A stretch of DNA of 64,000 nt, taken from positions 22,673,591 to 22,737,590 of the forward strand of contig CM060078.1 of assembly GCA_030533445.1 (NCBI GenBank). Direction: 5' to 3'. Source of the stretch: Cyprinodon diabolis (Eukaryota > Chordata > Actinopteri > Cyprinodontiformes > Cyprinodontidae). The position numbers and the translations under genes are program-made. Shown piece by piece: positions 1-12,524 of the stretch. Each line of letters begins with the position of its first letter. Position 1 is the first letter of the stretch. The notes under the pieces are model-generated. The model ran no database searches. It worked only from the letters and a program-made list of their open reading frames with translations, and was not told where the DNA came from.

Positions 1-78
1 AAACATAAGCCAGACATTAGAGCCTTTTCCAGCCTTTACTTGCACTGATGCAAAACATCTGACAGTTGAGTCTCTTAC

Positions 79-265
79 TTGGAAAAGATTTTGGACACGC
101 CCTCTGAGTGACAGTAGACTGTGTGGAAGAGCCAGGAGAAGGAGAGGCAGAGGATGGCTCCGAGAAAAAACATCCCAATCACTACCTTCTCCTGGACTGG
201 AGCCACAAAAGACATGTTGGGTCTGAACATGTACATGAGACCCAGGCAGAGGAAGAACAGGCAGC
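79..265 (-). CDS. adipor2: adipor2 coding exon: first transmembrane helices
   Basis: The acceptor is a pyrimidine-rich tract ending CTGCAG (AG at 267-266). The donor is AA|GTAAGAG (GT at 78-77), phase 2. The 187-bp exon completes a Gly codon split with the upstream exon and encodes a helix (FFLCLGLMYMF), the loop RPNMSFVAPVQEKVV, a second helix and the motif SWLFHTVYCHSEG. It ends inside the Lys codon of FSK, so the following exon, outside the window, should begin with LDYSG-type sequence. Confidence 0.95.
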
Positions 266-3200
266 CTGCAGGAGAAAACGGAGGATTAACGAATGAGGGG
301 AGAGGTCCAAAACAGGATCTATAGTTCAACAATCCTTGTCTTTTAAAATGGATTCTACTTGTTTTTCATTAAAGCTATAATATTGTATATAATATCTACA
401 TATATATTTTAGTATTTGAATTGAAAAGCAAATTTTTATTTCATGCAATATGTCTGCATGTGGCTTCTACAGCAGTGACTCATGTCATGGTAAGAGCTTT
501 CAGAAGCTTCATCAAAATATAGAATCCAATCATTTTTTTCTTCCACTCAACTTTCCGCTAATAAGTACAACTCTTAAATTTGCTTCTTTAGAAATCTGTT
601 TTTATGCCAGGTTAATGACCATCTGCTAGAAAATGTTGAACCAGCAGCTTTTCCAATTTTTATTGAGACCAGACGGTAAAGTTGCATATTTAAAAATAGT
701 TGTTTTTTATGCAACGCTTTAATACTCTTAACAACGGAGCTTTGGGTTTTAATCAGCTGTAGGCTTCAAAGATCAAATTTCACAAAAATATTCCACTTTG
801 CATGCGATGGATATATATAGATGATATAAACCTTATAGTTTACGGAAATGAGCAAACATTTATAATTAAGGAGCATTTTTTCTGCAAATTTTAGGTGAAT
901 TTCTGTTAGAAAAGAGATGCATTATAAAAGTTGCAGGAGGACTGAATTGAAGGGTACAATAAATCACATCCCTAGGGGTAGAGGAGAGCTCCAGAAAGTT
1001 GTTTTGCATAAATATTGGACTAACTCGAAATCCTTGGAATATAGTCACACATGCTTTCAACTCTTTTTAGTTGGCTTGGTAGCCGTTTTATAACAAGAAC
1101 TGTGTTTTGCAAACGGATTACAGAACATGCTGTCTAAGTATGAGGATTAAAGAATAAAATAGGGGAAACTTTCTATTTCAGTCCTTTTTGTGCTTTAAGC
1201 TTATTTTTTTAATGCATTCTCTGGAAACAAAGATAAGGTTCATGTTCGGATCATAAATTGAGGTTAGGATTAGAGATTGACCTAGCAGATGTGTCCAAAT
1301 GTTCCCCGTCTCCGTGTGGATTCTAAAGATGCTCTTAAAGCATGCGCGGAATGAAGGCATTGGTGGTCTGTGGCCGTGGAGCAGGAAGTCGTTGTCTTTC
1401 AGCCAATCAGGGAGCACGTCGTGAGGGATAACACGCCACCGACCCTCCCACATCTGTTTGGTGAATAAAAAATGAGATGTTTTAATCAACTTTTCCCCCC
1501 AGAAGGCAGTTAATGAATAAGACTAAAATACTGTTTTGTGGGAAACTGGGTATAGCACAGGAAACTAAAGCTGGGTATAATATCTCCAGCGAAGGTTTCA
1601 GCATCACATTATCAGATTAGATGTTGCCCAACATAAACAAATAAAGTGAAGCATGAAATAGGAAACATGGCAGACAGAGAGAGGGGCCTCTCCCTGCATC
1701 CCTCAGATTAATTCTAGAGATTTACGAGATGCTGGCTGTGAAAACTTTTATAGATCATCTAAAAGTCCGAGCACTTAGAAAATACTGACGTCATCCAAAT
1801 ATTGCCTCATTGTAACCACACTAGATGGTAAATATATTAATAATTATCTACAGCTGCATAAAAAGAACACAAAGTCCTGCTGCTGTAACTAAGCAGCAAT
1901 GCATTTTCAGCTCCTCTGTGTGGATTACACCAAAGAAGCAGATTAAAAACCAAATTATGCTGCAACTATTACAGGAAAATCATATTTCATTTGTTGGCCT
2001 TATTGGGTAATCTTCCATTTTGCCCAATGTCCAAATATGATCTGTTAGACCTGCCATTTACAGCCTGGAAAACCTGAAATAATTTTACTTTAGGGCATAA
2101 GGTCATTATAATCTTTATGGTTTTATTGGCTGCTTTTACTGTGTGGCTTTATTTAGTAAAACTACAGCCAGCATAACCAGGTAGGAGCATAGAAGAAGAA
2201 ATGACATAAATGTTTTTCTACCTTGTGAACAAACTCTTCCATTCTCTCCATGGCGTGATGGGCTTGCAGCAACGGAGTCATTCCCATGAAGCCTTCATCG
2301 CTGCTCCTCTCATCCACGGTCTGATCCTTCTCCTCTCCCTCTCTTCCCCTTTCATCCTCTTCAGTTATCCGTTTCTCTTCCTGGCACTCTGCGGACGACT
2401 GAAAGCCAGGAAAATTATGTTATGACAATTGATTTAGTCTTTGACCTACAGAGTTATAATATATATAGTTTCAATCAAATGTTTTCTTTTTGCTGCTGCT
2501 TCTCTTCTAACAGTGTAATTTATTAATAAGAGGCTCAACAATCAAACGGTGTGGATTTAGTCTAAAAAAATCTCTATGCACAGCTGTCTGGTGATAAACA
2601 TGCAGTCATAACTAGCATATAAACAAACATTGGAACCAAACTCTGACCCATAAGAAGTAATACGCAGGCTGAAACAGCGACGCTTTGTGTGGAATCAGTG
2701 GAAAATAATTCTTAGGAATGATGCTTAAACTACTTTTCATAGCTTTAATCATCCAAAGCTCCCATGTCACAATACTTTAAGAATGAAGATGAACTGAAGA
2801 ATCCCCCTTCTGTTGTTCCTATCGCTCCAAAGGAGGAAGGAAAATGTGGAAATTTGGGAAAAAAGCAATGAGACACGGAAAGACAAAAGGACAGTAATCA
2901 GAATGTTGCCTGAACTACAAAACTAATCCACTGGAAAAAGCTGATTTAGTCTGTTTTTAGAAGAATGAATCCTCTAATCAAATGTACTTCTCAGTTCCTG
3001 CGGTTTAAGGGTTTCTTACATCTGCCATCCATAAAGACTTATTTTAAGCCATCTGCAAAAAAAAAATATATATATATGTAGGACTGAATAAACAGCTCTA
3101 AAGAGCTTTTTCATAAATTTATAGTATCAAAGACCATGTAAGGGAGGTAGGAGACGGTAATTACGGGGGTAAGCGTAGCTGTCCATTACTTAGGCCTGTT

Positions 3201-6200
3201 GTTTCAGTCACCTCCTATAAATCCAAACTCAAAACATTTTACATATTAGCATATCTATTTTTATTCGCAACCAACTCTAACATGGAGCAGAATTATCTCT
3301 GGGAGCGGAGGGAGATTTTTAACTTAGCTGATATCTGGAGACTCGTACATGTCTAAAGTTATTCTTATAAAGGTTGCAGATAATAATGTTGCCAATCATC
3401 GATGCTTACGCATTTAGTAGGTCCATAACGCAAAATATTTATGTTGACATTACACCAAATTCACATGCAACAAGTGTTTTAACCTATATTAACCTCAGGG
3501 ATACAGTCACACTTTAGCAGAAAGCCTTTCCAATTTCTTCCCAGAATTCATTTCATGGAAATTACACCTTAGACACACGGCTAAAGCTTCTAGGAAAGCT
3601 TCCATCTTTTCCTAATATGTAAAGCACATCACTTGCACAGCGCCTTCTGGCTTCACAAAATAAATCAGCCTTGATAAACATTTCATTTAAAAAGTAAAGT
3701 AAGAAAATACATGATTTTTTTTTTTAAATCAACAACACTTTACCTGACAAAAACACATTTATATTAAATATATCAGAGTTTTTTAAAAGGTTTAGGATAC
3801 CATCCATCCACAAAGTCTTTGGAAAAGAAAGATCAAGTCTATGGAGAGTTTGACAGAGCTTGAGCTAACTCTTCTTCTTGTGCATTGTTTCCATTAACAC
3901 CACTGCCAAGTCATTTCTACTGAAGCAATATTTAGGGCGTGTGCGCGCACAGATGCTCCCAGAATGTCTGATAAAGAGGTAAACGGACTTAACGGTGAAA
4001 TGCAGGCACACCCTAAGCTAAATTACACAGCGCAATCATTACGCTACTCTATTAGTTTTATTTGAGTAATTTTCCATTGAGGGAGGAAGAGGAAAAGTAG
4101 GACAGGACAAAAAGTTTACACCCCTACACTAATCTAAATATTTGTTTCTGTAACAACATAATAAAGCTGTTATCTTATTGAGGTTAGATGTACTTTTTTT
4201 TTCCATGGAGGTTGATGTAATACTAGAAATTTATGCAAATGTTGTTCTAAAACAGAGCTGGTTACCAGATGATGTGTTTACCAAAATGAGTCACACTGGT
4301 ATAATCAACTTGGTAAGTTTAAGAAAGCTTTAATAAAATAAAAACAAAAATAAAAACCCAGTTTGGGGTTTCCATACATAAACATTTTCTTCACTCTCCA
4401 CAGAAGCATAAGCAGATAAATCTGTCTAAATTGATAAGCCGAGATCAGAAGCCTTCATTCTGAGAAGTAAATCTGGACGTTTTTCTTCAAAGTCCCAGAA
4501 GAGGCGACTTCTCCTCGACCACAGAAAGCATATATCCAGCTCCACTGAGACTCATTAGCTCCATGTTGCTCTTTCTGGTCAATCTCACCTGATTAATGAC
4601 TAGTTTTATGCAAACACACCTCTAATAGAATTAAATCATGAATCAGCAGTAGAAGTATGTGATGGGAGGAAAAAATAACTTTAGGAAGCTTCAGAAAAAT
4701 GCAGCTGAGGGCAGCTTTCAGGAAGCAGTGCAAGCTAACAGGAACACAGAGAGTCTGAGGGTATAACGAGCCAAAGAGGGAAGAGCTCACCCCTGCACAC
4801 ATTAACCTCTGGTCAGGATGGAGGGATTCACCATGTGACTTACACATGTTCACTGCTGTCTTGGGATTTTAGAAAAAAGAAACCATGACCCTCAGAAACA
4901 GCATGTTCTACAGACAAACTGGAGGAGACTTTGTTTCCCGTTTTGAGCAGGACAGACGAATCTACATCAGCAAAAACTTTATAAAACTTTAATATTTTTA
5001 AGTTGGAGGACTCAAATCAGCCAATTTACTGTGTTTAATTCCTGAATAATAGGCGGGAATATGTGATTACGCAACAATGCAGCTAATTTTCTATCTGTTG
5101 CATCATCGTGTTTCACCAAGTTTCAACACCTTGCAGCTAACAACAAGATCGCTGTAAGAAACAAGATCCAGTATTGTTTTTATTTACTTATCTTAACAAA
5201 AACTGAGTTCTGTCCACAAACTTTTACAAAAAGGTTTTAGTACAAGTGTTTAGGTTTAACTAAAAGGTTTTAGATAACACAACAAAACCTGAAATAAAAT
5301 AGAAATGGGCAGACAACAAGGTGGGTAAGTCTTTAAAAAGATATGGCTACAGCTCTATTAATTAAATTTTTCATCTTATTTACTAAGAGCATAAAGCTCT
5401 GGTATTATAAGTTTAACCCCATTTTTCAGTTTTAGTCACTTTGCACACTTGGAAAGTACAAATATCTCTACCCAATAACACGCTGTGCCATTTAACAAGT
5501 TGTTTTTTAGAAGGGGGTATGTTGCAATAGTTGGATATTTCTGTTAGATTAAATAAAACAAGATTACATGAAACGTTTTCATAAAGCGAGCAGAGAAAAG
5601 AGAAGTGTAACAGATAAATTAAATGGTAAACAGGATGTGGAATACCAGCCTTAAAGCTTCACCACAGGCACACAGAAAAGACATCACCCTGTAATACAAG
5701 GCTGAAACGAGGCTCAGTGATGGCTTCAGACACTCTGCCTTCTGGTGACTCCTTATGCCTACTCGGGTGTCTGTGTCATCTTACAGCAGGTAAATAGGTT
5801 AAACCCTAACCCCACAGCGTCTAAAATGAACACAAGGGTTGCCTCAGAGGAAGTCTGTCTGGTACATTTAACTAATTCAGGAGTCCGCCTTCATGAGACG
5901 ATATCATTAGCACTTCCCTAAGCGATGAAGCTGTTTATGGTCAAAACAAAAAGAAAACATTTATAAAGAATAAGGCCAGGACAGATGGGGGGAAATAAAA
6001 AACACAGAAAGAAAGGACCCGACTTGAAATTTCCGGCAGAGCCAGCTTCATAATGATGCAGCCCCAATTACTATAGCAGTGTGACTCATCCTGAAGGCTG
6101 TAGAGCCTTGAAAGTGGAGCGGCTGTCGATAAGTGGAGGTGGTAAAAACCTTGGACAGAGAGGCTCCTGATCAGAGCAAACAGTTCTCATTTCAAGAAGC

Positions 6201-7083
6201 TGTAAAACAAACTGTACCATAATCCTTATGTTTCAGCAACTATACCACTATAAAAATATCTACAAACTTCTTAATTTTCCAGGGATTTCAGTCCCATCTC
6301 TTTGTATTTTAGATATAAAAATATATATATTTATACATTTAAGTTATTATACCTCTTTTATTATTTATTTATTATTTTTGTGGGGATTTGCATTTTTAAT
6401 TTACTTCTAAGGCATATTTAATGGTGACCAAGAAAAATAAGCTTCAGCAAATAAAATCTCCCTTTCAACTATAATTAACATCTTTTGCACTTTTGGTTAC
6501 ACTTCTTGAAATAAAGTGTGCACGGACTCAAAGTTTATGCTTTTCTGTAAAGAAATGATAAAGCGAAGTTATTTGAACTCTGCTGTAAACTTTAACATCA
6601 CACGGCTAAAAGATTACAACAGATGAAAACAACTATAGGATTAAAAGTATCTAAAAGGAGGCACCAAAATCCTCCGTAAAACATAATTTAAAGTCATTCT
6701 CTAAATGGCTCTTTAGAAACAATATTTTCTTAAAGGAGTTTTGAACGTCGCCACTTCTACATTTCTGGACTTAAAAAAGAAAATTTCCTTTAGTGAGAAT
6801 GCGCAATGATGTTTAATTCTGTTAGCTAGCAGGTCGGCTACGTGGCTAATGAGTCGTCTTTCATTATTAACGTTAGGAGGTGAGGTCTGGTTTTGTTTTA
6901 CACTTTGACCTAGTAAGCCCACACCATACCACATGCCTCTGAACAAAACCCAAAGCCCCTGATAGCATGTTAACAGGTGCGTCCTGTACTCACCCAGTGG
7001 CGTTTGGGGCACTCTGCGGCGCTGAGGTGATTAGTTGAAGAGCCTGAGGTCGGGGGCATCTCTCCTTTCTCCCGTGGACTCAT
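79..7083 (-). CDS. adipor2: Adiponectin receptor 2, N-terminal part (gene continues off the left edge)
   Basis: Seven-helix receptor of the PAQR family: it binds adiponectin and has a zinc-dependent ceramidase-type active site facing the cytosol. The window holds the coding exons for the cytosolic N-terminus, the conserved segment WEGRWRVIPHDVLPDWL, and the first helices up to the FHTVYCHSEG motif, whose first His is, from family knowledge, a zinc ligand. The segments DNDFLLHGHRPPMPSF and FKSIFRIHTETGNIW match AdipoR2 rather than AdipoR1. Exons in transcript order: 7209-6994, 2398-2222, 1453-1282, 265-79; phases agree at every junction. From the ATG at 7083 the part before WEGRW is about 89 residues, close to 97 in human AdipoR2, which is why I favour that start. 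The remaining helices and the C-terminal His pair lie beyond position 1. It is the downstream neighbour of wnt5b, as in human. Confidence 0.95.
1282..1453 (-). CDS. adipor2: adipor2 coding exon: juxtamembrane WEGRWRVIPHDVLPDW segment
   Basis: 172 bp, from acceptor ACAG (AG at 1455-1454) to donor CTAG|GTCAAT (GT at 1281-1280), phase 0 in and phase 1 out. It encodes MWEGRWRVIPHDVL through HTETGNIWTHLLG, the amphipathic and juxtamembrane segment that is nearly invariant in vertebrate AdipoRs. The donor GTCAAT departs from the GTRAGT consensus, but the phase and homology leave little doubt. Confidence 0.96.
2222..2398 (-). CDS. adipor2: adipor2 coding exon: acidic linker and MGMTPLLQAHHAMERMEEF motif
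   Basis: 177 bp, phase 0 at both ends (acceptor CTTTCAG, donor AAG|GTAGAA). The first 35 codons are a charged, Glu/Asp/Arg-rich low-complexity linker. The last 24 encode GFMGMTPLLQAHHAMERMEE, equivalent to the mammalian MGMSPLLQAHHAMEKMEEF. The linker is poorly conserved, so the acceptor is placed by splice signal and phase rather than by homology. Confidence 0.93.
2399..6993. other. adipor2 intron (4.6 kb), no embedded gene seen
   Basis: AT-rich sequence between the exons at 6994-7209 and 2222-2398. It contains short poly-A/T runs and a TA run near 3065-3078. No coding segment or clear transposon ends were recognised. The introns at 266-1281 and 1454-2221 likewise hold nothing notable. Confidence 0.7.
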
Positions 7084-7209
7084 GGGACCTGCAGGTGAGC
7101 AGTTGGTGGCGTTTTCTATGAGGTTAGAGTTTCTGTGTCGCAGCACAAAGGCTGGGCCCTCGGCCCTGTTTGTCTCTCCTTCGTCCAGCTTGAAAGGCTG
7201 GACCGTCTT
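6994..7209 (-). CDS. adipor2: adipor2 first recognised coding exon, with putative start codon at 7083
   Basis: 216 bp from acceptor TTTTTACTGTAG (AG at 7211-7210) to a strong donor TGG|GTGAGT (GT at 6993-6992). The last 30 codons, starting ATG at 7083-7081 (MSPREKGEMPP...), give an N-terminus of the expected length. A second in-frame ATG lies at 7059, with a better purine at -3. The 42 codons upstream of 7083 are also open in the same frame, so translation could begin further upstream; I cannot find an in-frame ATG there. The sequence is variable and cannot be confirmed by recalled homologues. Confidence 0.75.
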
Positions 7210-8019
7210 CTACAGTAAAAACCGAAGGATCTCAACTGGACGAGAAGACTGAGGCGTGCAGAAGGAAGCTGTGGCACAACCTGAAACATTAATAGCTATT
7301 TCAGTGCAAGTTAAACACTAAATTAACATCTTAAATTTGAAACCAGTACTTTAATATAAACCGTTGTGGATTTTTTTGTGACAGATCAACACAAAATGGT
7401 GCATTGATGTGAACTTGGAGGAAAATTTGCCGCTTTATAGAAATATCTCTGGTTGCGGATACAGCTGAAGCTTTTGAGGTCTGTGTTTATGAGCTTTGCA
7501 TAACTAGAGAAATTTTTGCTTGCTTTTCAGAAAATAACTGAACCATGGAAAAACTGGATGAAGATCATCTGTAAACATCAAATTTCCTGTCTCACCACAG
7601 ATTAAAGTTTTAATGAATAAATAAACTTTTATCTTAACACTTTAGTTTCAGCTCTGCCTAAAGTATATGTAAACAGGAAGCTCTCTACTAAAATAAGGAG
7701 CATTTATTTTCGTAATGCTGCCCTATAACTGCTGTGAATAAGGTTCCCTGCTACAAAATACTTCCACCACCATCATCCCATTACTAATGGGATGAGTGTC
7801 ATATGGTGTGTACGGTGTACTAGTGGGATGGATTAACTAATAGCTTGATTTCTGCAGATTTATTTAGCTTTATTAAAATAAAGGGATGTGAAAACAAATA
7901 TAAATAGGTGCTAAATTGTTTAGCTTTCTACTGATGAAACATTTTTAAAACCATGCATTACTAGCCGAAAACAAACAGTTTTTTTTAGAAGAATATCACA
8001 CTTTGTGAACATTGAATAC

Positions 8020-8091
8020 CTGGTCTTCTTTGAATTTGAAGATGGGTTTAGGTTCAGACTTTAAGGGACCAAGCTGGAGAGAAGCTGCACT
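8020..8091 (-). CDS. Candidate small exon of adipor2 (unproven)
   Basis: A 72-bp stretch bounded by a long pyrimidine tract ending CTACCCAG (AG at 8093-8092) and a donor CAG|GTATTC (GT at 8019-8018). It is exactly 24 codons, phase 0 at both ends, and joins in frame to the exon starting at 7209 (SAASLQLGPL...FKFKEDQ then KTVQPFKLDE). No ATG lies in it. It could be an optional 5' UTR or N-terminal exon, or a chance splice-like match; I know of no such exon in mammalian ADIPOR2. Confidence 0.3.
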
Positions 8092-11000
8092 CTGGGTAGA
8101 AATTGGAGAGGAAAAAAAAAAAGGTTTTAGTCCAAATTCATTCCCAAAAATATTACCATTTAAAGCCAACTTAAAAATGTGAAGACAAACCAAATAGGGT
8201 AGAGAGCATTTATTAATGAAAGCAAACTGTGCAGACGAAAAACACATTACTGACTTTAAATCTAACAGATTTTTTAAATTCTTAGCAAGTCAAACATATC
8301 ACTTAGTGCATTGAGGGGCTGTATTAATAGCCTAAAGGCTGCATTTAAAGTCTGCAGAAAATTACAAGCTGCCAAGTTGCTCTTGTGGTGAGCTGTTTCA
8401 CAACGAGAGGCATCAAGGACAGCAACAACACATTCACATACAGGAAGTACAACTATTTCCTGGTGACGTATTGTTTGCAGTGTTAACTGTTAAGAGTCGT
8501 CATGGTACAAAGCCGTGACCCAGTTCTAACCCATTATAATAATTAACAGTAAACCCCTAAACTTGTGAAGAATTCTTCAAAAAGTCAATGTTTATTACAC
8601 TTTTTACAGCTTACATCTAAAGCTTGGCTCTCCTTCCTCACTGTAGCAATGAACAGCTTTATTTGCCCCACAACACATACAGTAGGGATTATACACTGAG
8701 GGAATAATAAGTCCTTAGGTAAACAACAGAGTTAGTTCCAAACATTACAGATCTAAAGGATAGATAAGAGAAGATAGTAACACGTACGACTGCTAACCTG
8801 TTTTACAGATGAAATGAACCTGTGATGTTATCCAATAAAAAGACTATTTAAGATTAACTGATATGTTGAAATCAACCATCTGTGCACTCAGGGATGTCTT
8901 ATCGATCTGTGCCTGTTCTTTTCCTGAGGCCCAGATGTTATCAGAAATAGCGGGAGCGCTTTACTTTGGTGGCTGCACACTCATTTCCTGTCATGATGAA
9001 ATGTTTCCCTTGAAAGCTACTTTTGATGTGTATTTTTGAAGCTGTAGTTTAGCTCCCAGGAGGAAAGTGTCAAATGTTCTGACTGAAACGCACAAATATT
9101 CCATTTGAAAATAAATAAAAACTAAGTAAAAAGGTCTGCATCAGGAGAAAAGGTAAATAACAGAGGCCTAGTCAGCACTTAGCTAACAATTTCACTCACA
9201 TTTAGCTTTCAACACACATTGTAAACTTCTGTTTAAAAAGTTTAGTGTTATGAAACTGTTACACTGAGAAAAAGAACAGTACAGACTGGTCTGACCCCAA
9301 ACAGAGATAAAAAGGGACCTATTTGATGGAACATAAGATATGGAAAGAACACAAAGCAACAACTCCTTCACACACCCAAACCATGACCGGCTTCCAAGTA
9401 TCTGAACCGCTTCCCAAGTTGTTTTAGCCTGAGACCAGCTGACACATTATGTCTGTCCACAACAGGAGGCAGAATGAGTCATCCAACAGTTTGATGCTTG
9501 GTAGCGATGATCACAGAGGCTCCCAGACGAGCAACCAGCTAGACGTTTTCACTGCCAATGCCCCATTTAAGGATCGGTTTCATTTCTTCGATTAAGAAAC
9601 AGTAATTTCCGTCTTTCCCTGCTGGCTGGAACAGGTCCCACTGTACCTCCAAGCTAAGACCAAATATTTTCTTTCTACTGCTCATACATCATGTAAATAA
9701 ACCATATTATTTTTTTCATAAATATTCTTAAAGTTCAAAAGGTAATCCATTCAGTCATACTTAAGGCATAAATCGCGATAGTTTTAATAATTAAAAGCAG
9801 ACAAACATAAATAGTTCATCAAATTTATAAATTAAAGGAATTTTTAAACTGCATTACAAAATGAAAATTAAAAACATAATGAAGCTCAAGCTTAAACATT
9901 ACTTCTAGTGAGGAGGTTTGAGGTGAAAACTTACTGCATAACAAACATGGATGATATTGCAGCCCTGAAATGTCTAAATAAACCTAAATCTTAAGCTTAT
10001 TTCAATACTTTTGAATACAAGGAACATAGGATTGAAGAATAACGCAGGTATTTCTGTGCAAGATGTCTCTGATTTTGCCCCTTACAGTCTATTCTTAGTA
10101 CTTTGTCCCAAAACTAATTTTATTTGCTATGCCTGTTCCTGCTTGTTTTCTGTCTGACGTACCAAATTCAAAGCATTTTGCTGCTATCTACATAGAAGAA
10201 CAGAACTGTAACAAAGCAGTTTGAAAGCATTCAGGTTGAGCAGATCACAAAGAACTCATGTGAAATGTTGCACGCCATTGCATTACATGCTAAATTTATT
10301 GCACCTAAAACTGATATATTTTTATTTATTAAAAAAAAATCTTGATAAGCACATTTTACAAAACCTAAATATAAAAACCAGCATGCATACACACTCACAT
10401 GTCATATATAGCAGCAGAGCAGCTGACACTGCAACTAAGTAATGTGGAGCCATTTACTGGTGTAGAGTAGCAAATCGCCTCAGAAATCAATCACTGTAAC
10501 CAGCACCAACTTCACAGAGCTTAAATGAAAAACTGTTGAAAACTGAATAAAAGGATCAATACAGAATGATTTCTACTTCTATTTCCCATGTAGGAAAATA
10601 AACTCGCTGTGGAGAGATCACAGCTGAAGAAAAGGGGATATAAAACACAGAAAAATTGTCAAGGTCTCTTCTGCCTCAACATTTAAGTGCAGTTGGAAAT
10701 TAAGAGTGTCAGGCAGCAATCATTTACTTGAAAATATGCATTAGTAAGAAATAAGCCAACAGAAGGCAAACCAAGTCATAACAACCTTGCAAAAATGTTT
10801 GAGCTAACAAATGAGTCATGCAAGAAAAAAAGAGGAAGTTTGGCGAACAGAAGTAGGTCAAATATTTACATGGGGATAAAAAAAAATGGAGAAAACGTAA
10901 ATAACAGAGGAACAGTTTTACAACAAATTCACAGCTTTAACTTTGCTGGATGGCAGCAGGAAAATGTAGGTTCTCTGTAATGACACAAACATGTAGGTCA

Positions 11001-12519
11001 CAGACTATTTGAAAGTCAGGGTTGTTTTAATTACTCTCACTCAGTAGGAAGTTAATGTGGGACAAAGGTCAAGCTGTAACGCAGCAGTACTTTAGTGGCA
11101 GGTCTATGTACTGCAGATACAATAACTGTCAGATGGGCTTATTTACTAACTAACTGGGTGATGATTAGGAATCCTTCATGTCAAATTATTTAAATATTAC
11201 GATTAAAAAGAAAAAGATAAAAACATAATGTAATCCAGATGTCTGTTTCAGGTGAAATTCAGCAAATTCATCTTAAATATGGAGATCTATTAAAATCGGA
11301 CAAAGCATTCCCCAAAACATGAACGCCTTTTTTGTATCCGCAATTTTTTTCAGTTTCTGAGTGTTCAACGGCATGAAATTTCCCCCTCCAAGTGAGCAGG
11401 CTGTATGAGTCATTTCATCAGACATGGCCTGCTGCCTGCCATTTTCTACGTCATCACTCTCTCCATCTAACACAGCCACTCACCAAAATGTGTAACACCA
11501 CATACAAACATATTTCCTGGAATTTCTCTACCACATGCCTAGTGCTCAGTCTTTTTATTTACAACATTACAGACACAGGTGAATCTAACATCTTCTTGTT
11601 TCTTCCTCTCATTGCACATTTTTTGCTCTAATGACTATTTTCTTTAAAATATCACCCGAATATGACGTTCTGTTTTTCCCTATCCTGTTATTCAAGTTAT
11701 ACAAGCTAAACAGATGCTCAAACAACCGGCCAGCAACGCCACATACCAAACAGGTTACACAAGCCCAACTGCTCAAATTCATTAACATGAACTGACAATC
11801 GTCACCACCTTCTCTCCTTTTGCACTAATGTCTTGCAAGCAAGATTTTTTTACTGTTGGAGATTTGAAGTCAAAAAGTAAAACTAAGTCATTATCACTTA
11901 GTTTATGAAGGAATGATAAATTACTACACTAATCACAGAGCAAAGCTGATAACCGAAGAAGAACGGCAAGAATGTCAGGAACGTTAACCTCGAACTGGAA
12001 AGGTCGGACCCGCAGGTAGCTGACACACAAAAAAAACAAGCTTACAAATATGCAATGACTTTAGCTTTTATTTATAAATTCATTTCAAAATGCAACCAAG
12101 ATATTCACTGTAGCGTCCAATCAGACTTTTCATGGTGGAAAAAAAAAAACTTTGTGAGATAACTACCAATCTGAAGGTTGGGAATTTGCAAGATTCATAT
12201 TTATCTTTCCTAATATTGATATTTCTATAAGACCTTTAATTAAAAAGTTTATCAAAGTTCTTCCTGTAGATGTGCTGAAAATAATGCCAGGTCTCAGTTT
12301 CATGCACTGGAACAAAGGAGAAAAAAAAAGCTCATCACAGGTTGGAGCCAAACAAGCTAAAGAAGGCTAGTTGTGATCTCTGGCTGATTGATTGGTAGAT
12401 TTCTACCCAAACCGGTTACAACAACACAGGCACATTGACCTTTGCCTGTGACACAGAGCTTTCCCCATCATTAGATCATAACTTTAAATATATATAGATA
12501 AAAATTGTGACATCATGTT
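8092..12519. other. adipor2 long first intron, proximal part
   Basis: AT-rich, without a recognisable exon or transposon end. The open frame at 11273-11479 was examined as a start exon and rejected for lack of a donor. An exon carrying an alternative start codon could be hidden here. Confidence 0.5.
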
Positions 12520-12524
12520 TTGGA

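Noticed and set aside
11273..11479. Possible adipor2 start exon (acidic minus-strand frame)
   Set aside because: The frame begins with GTG rather than ATG and no usable donor follows in the right phase.
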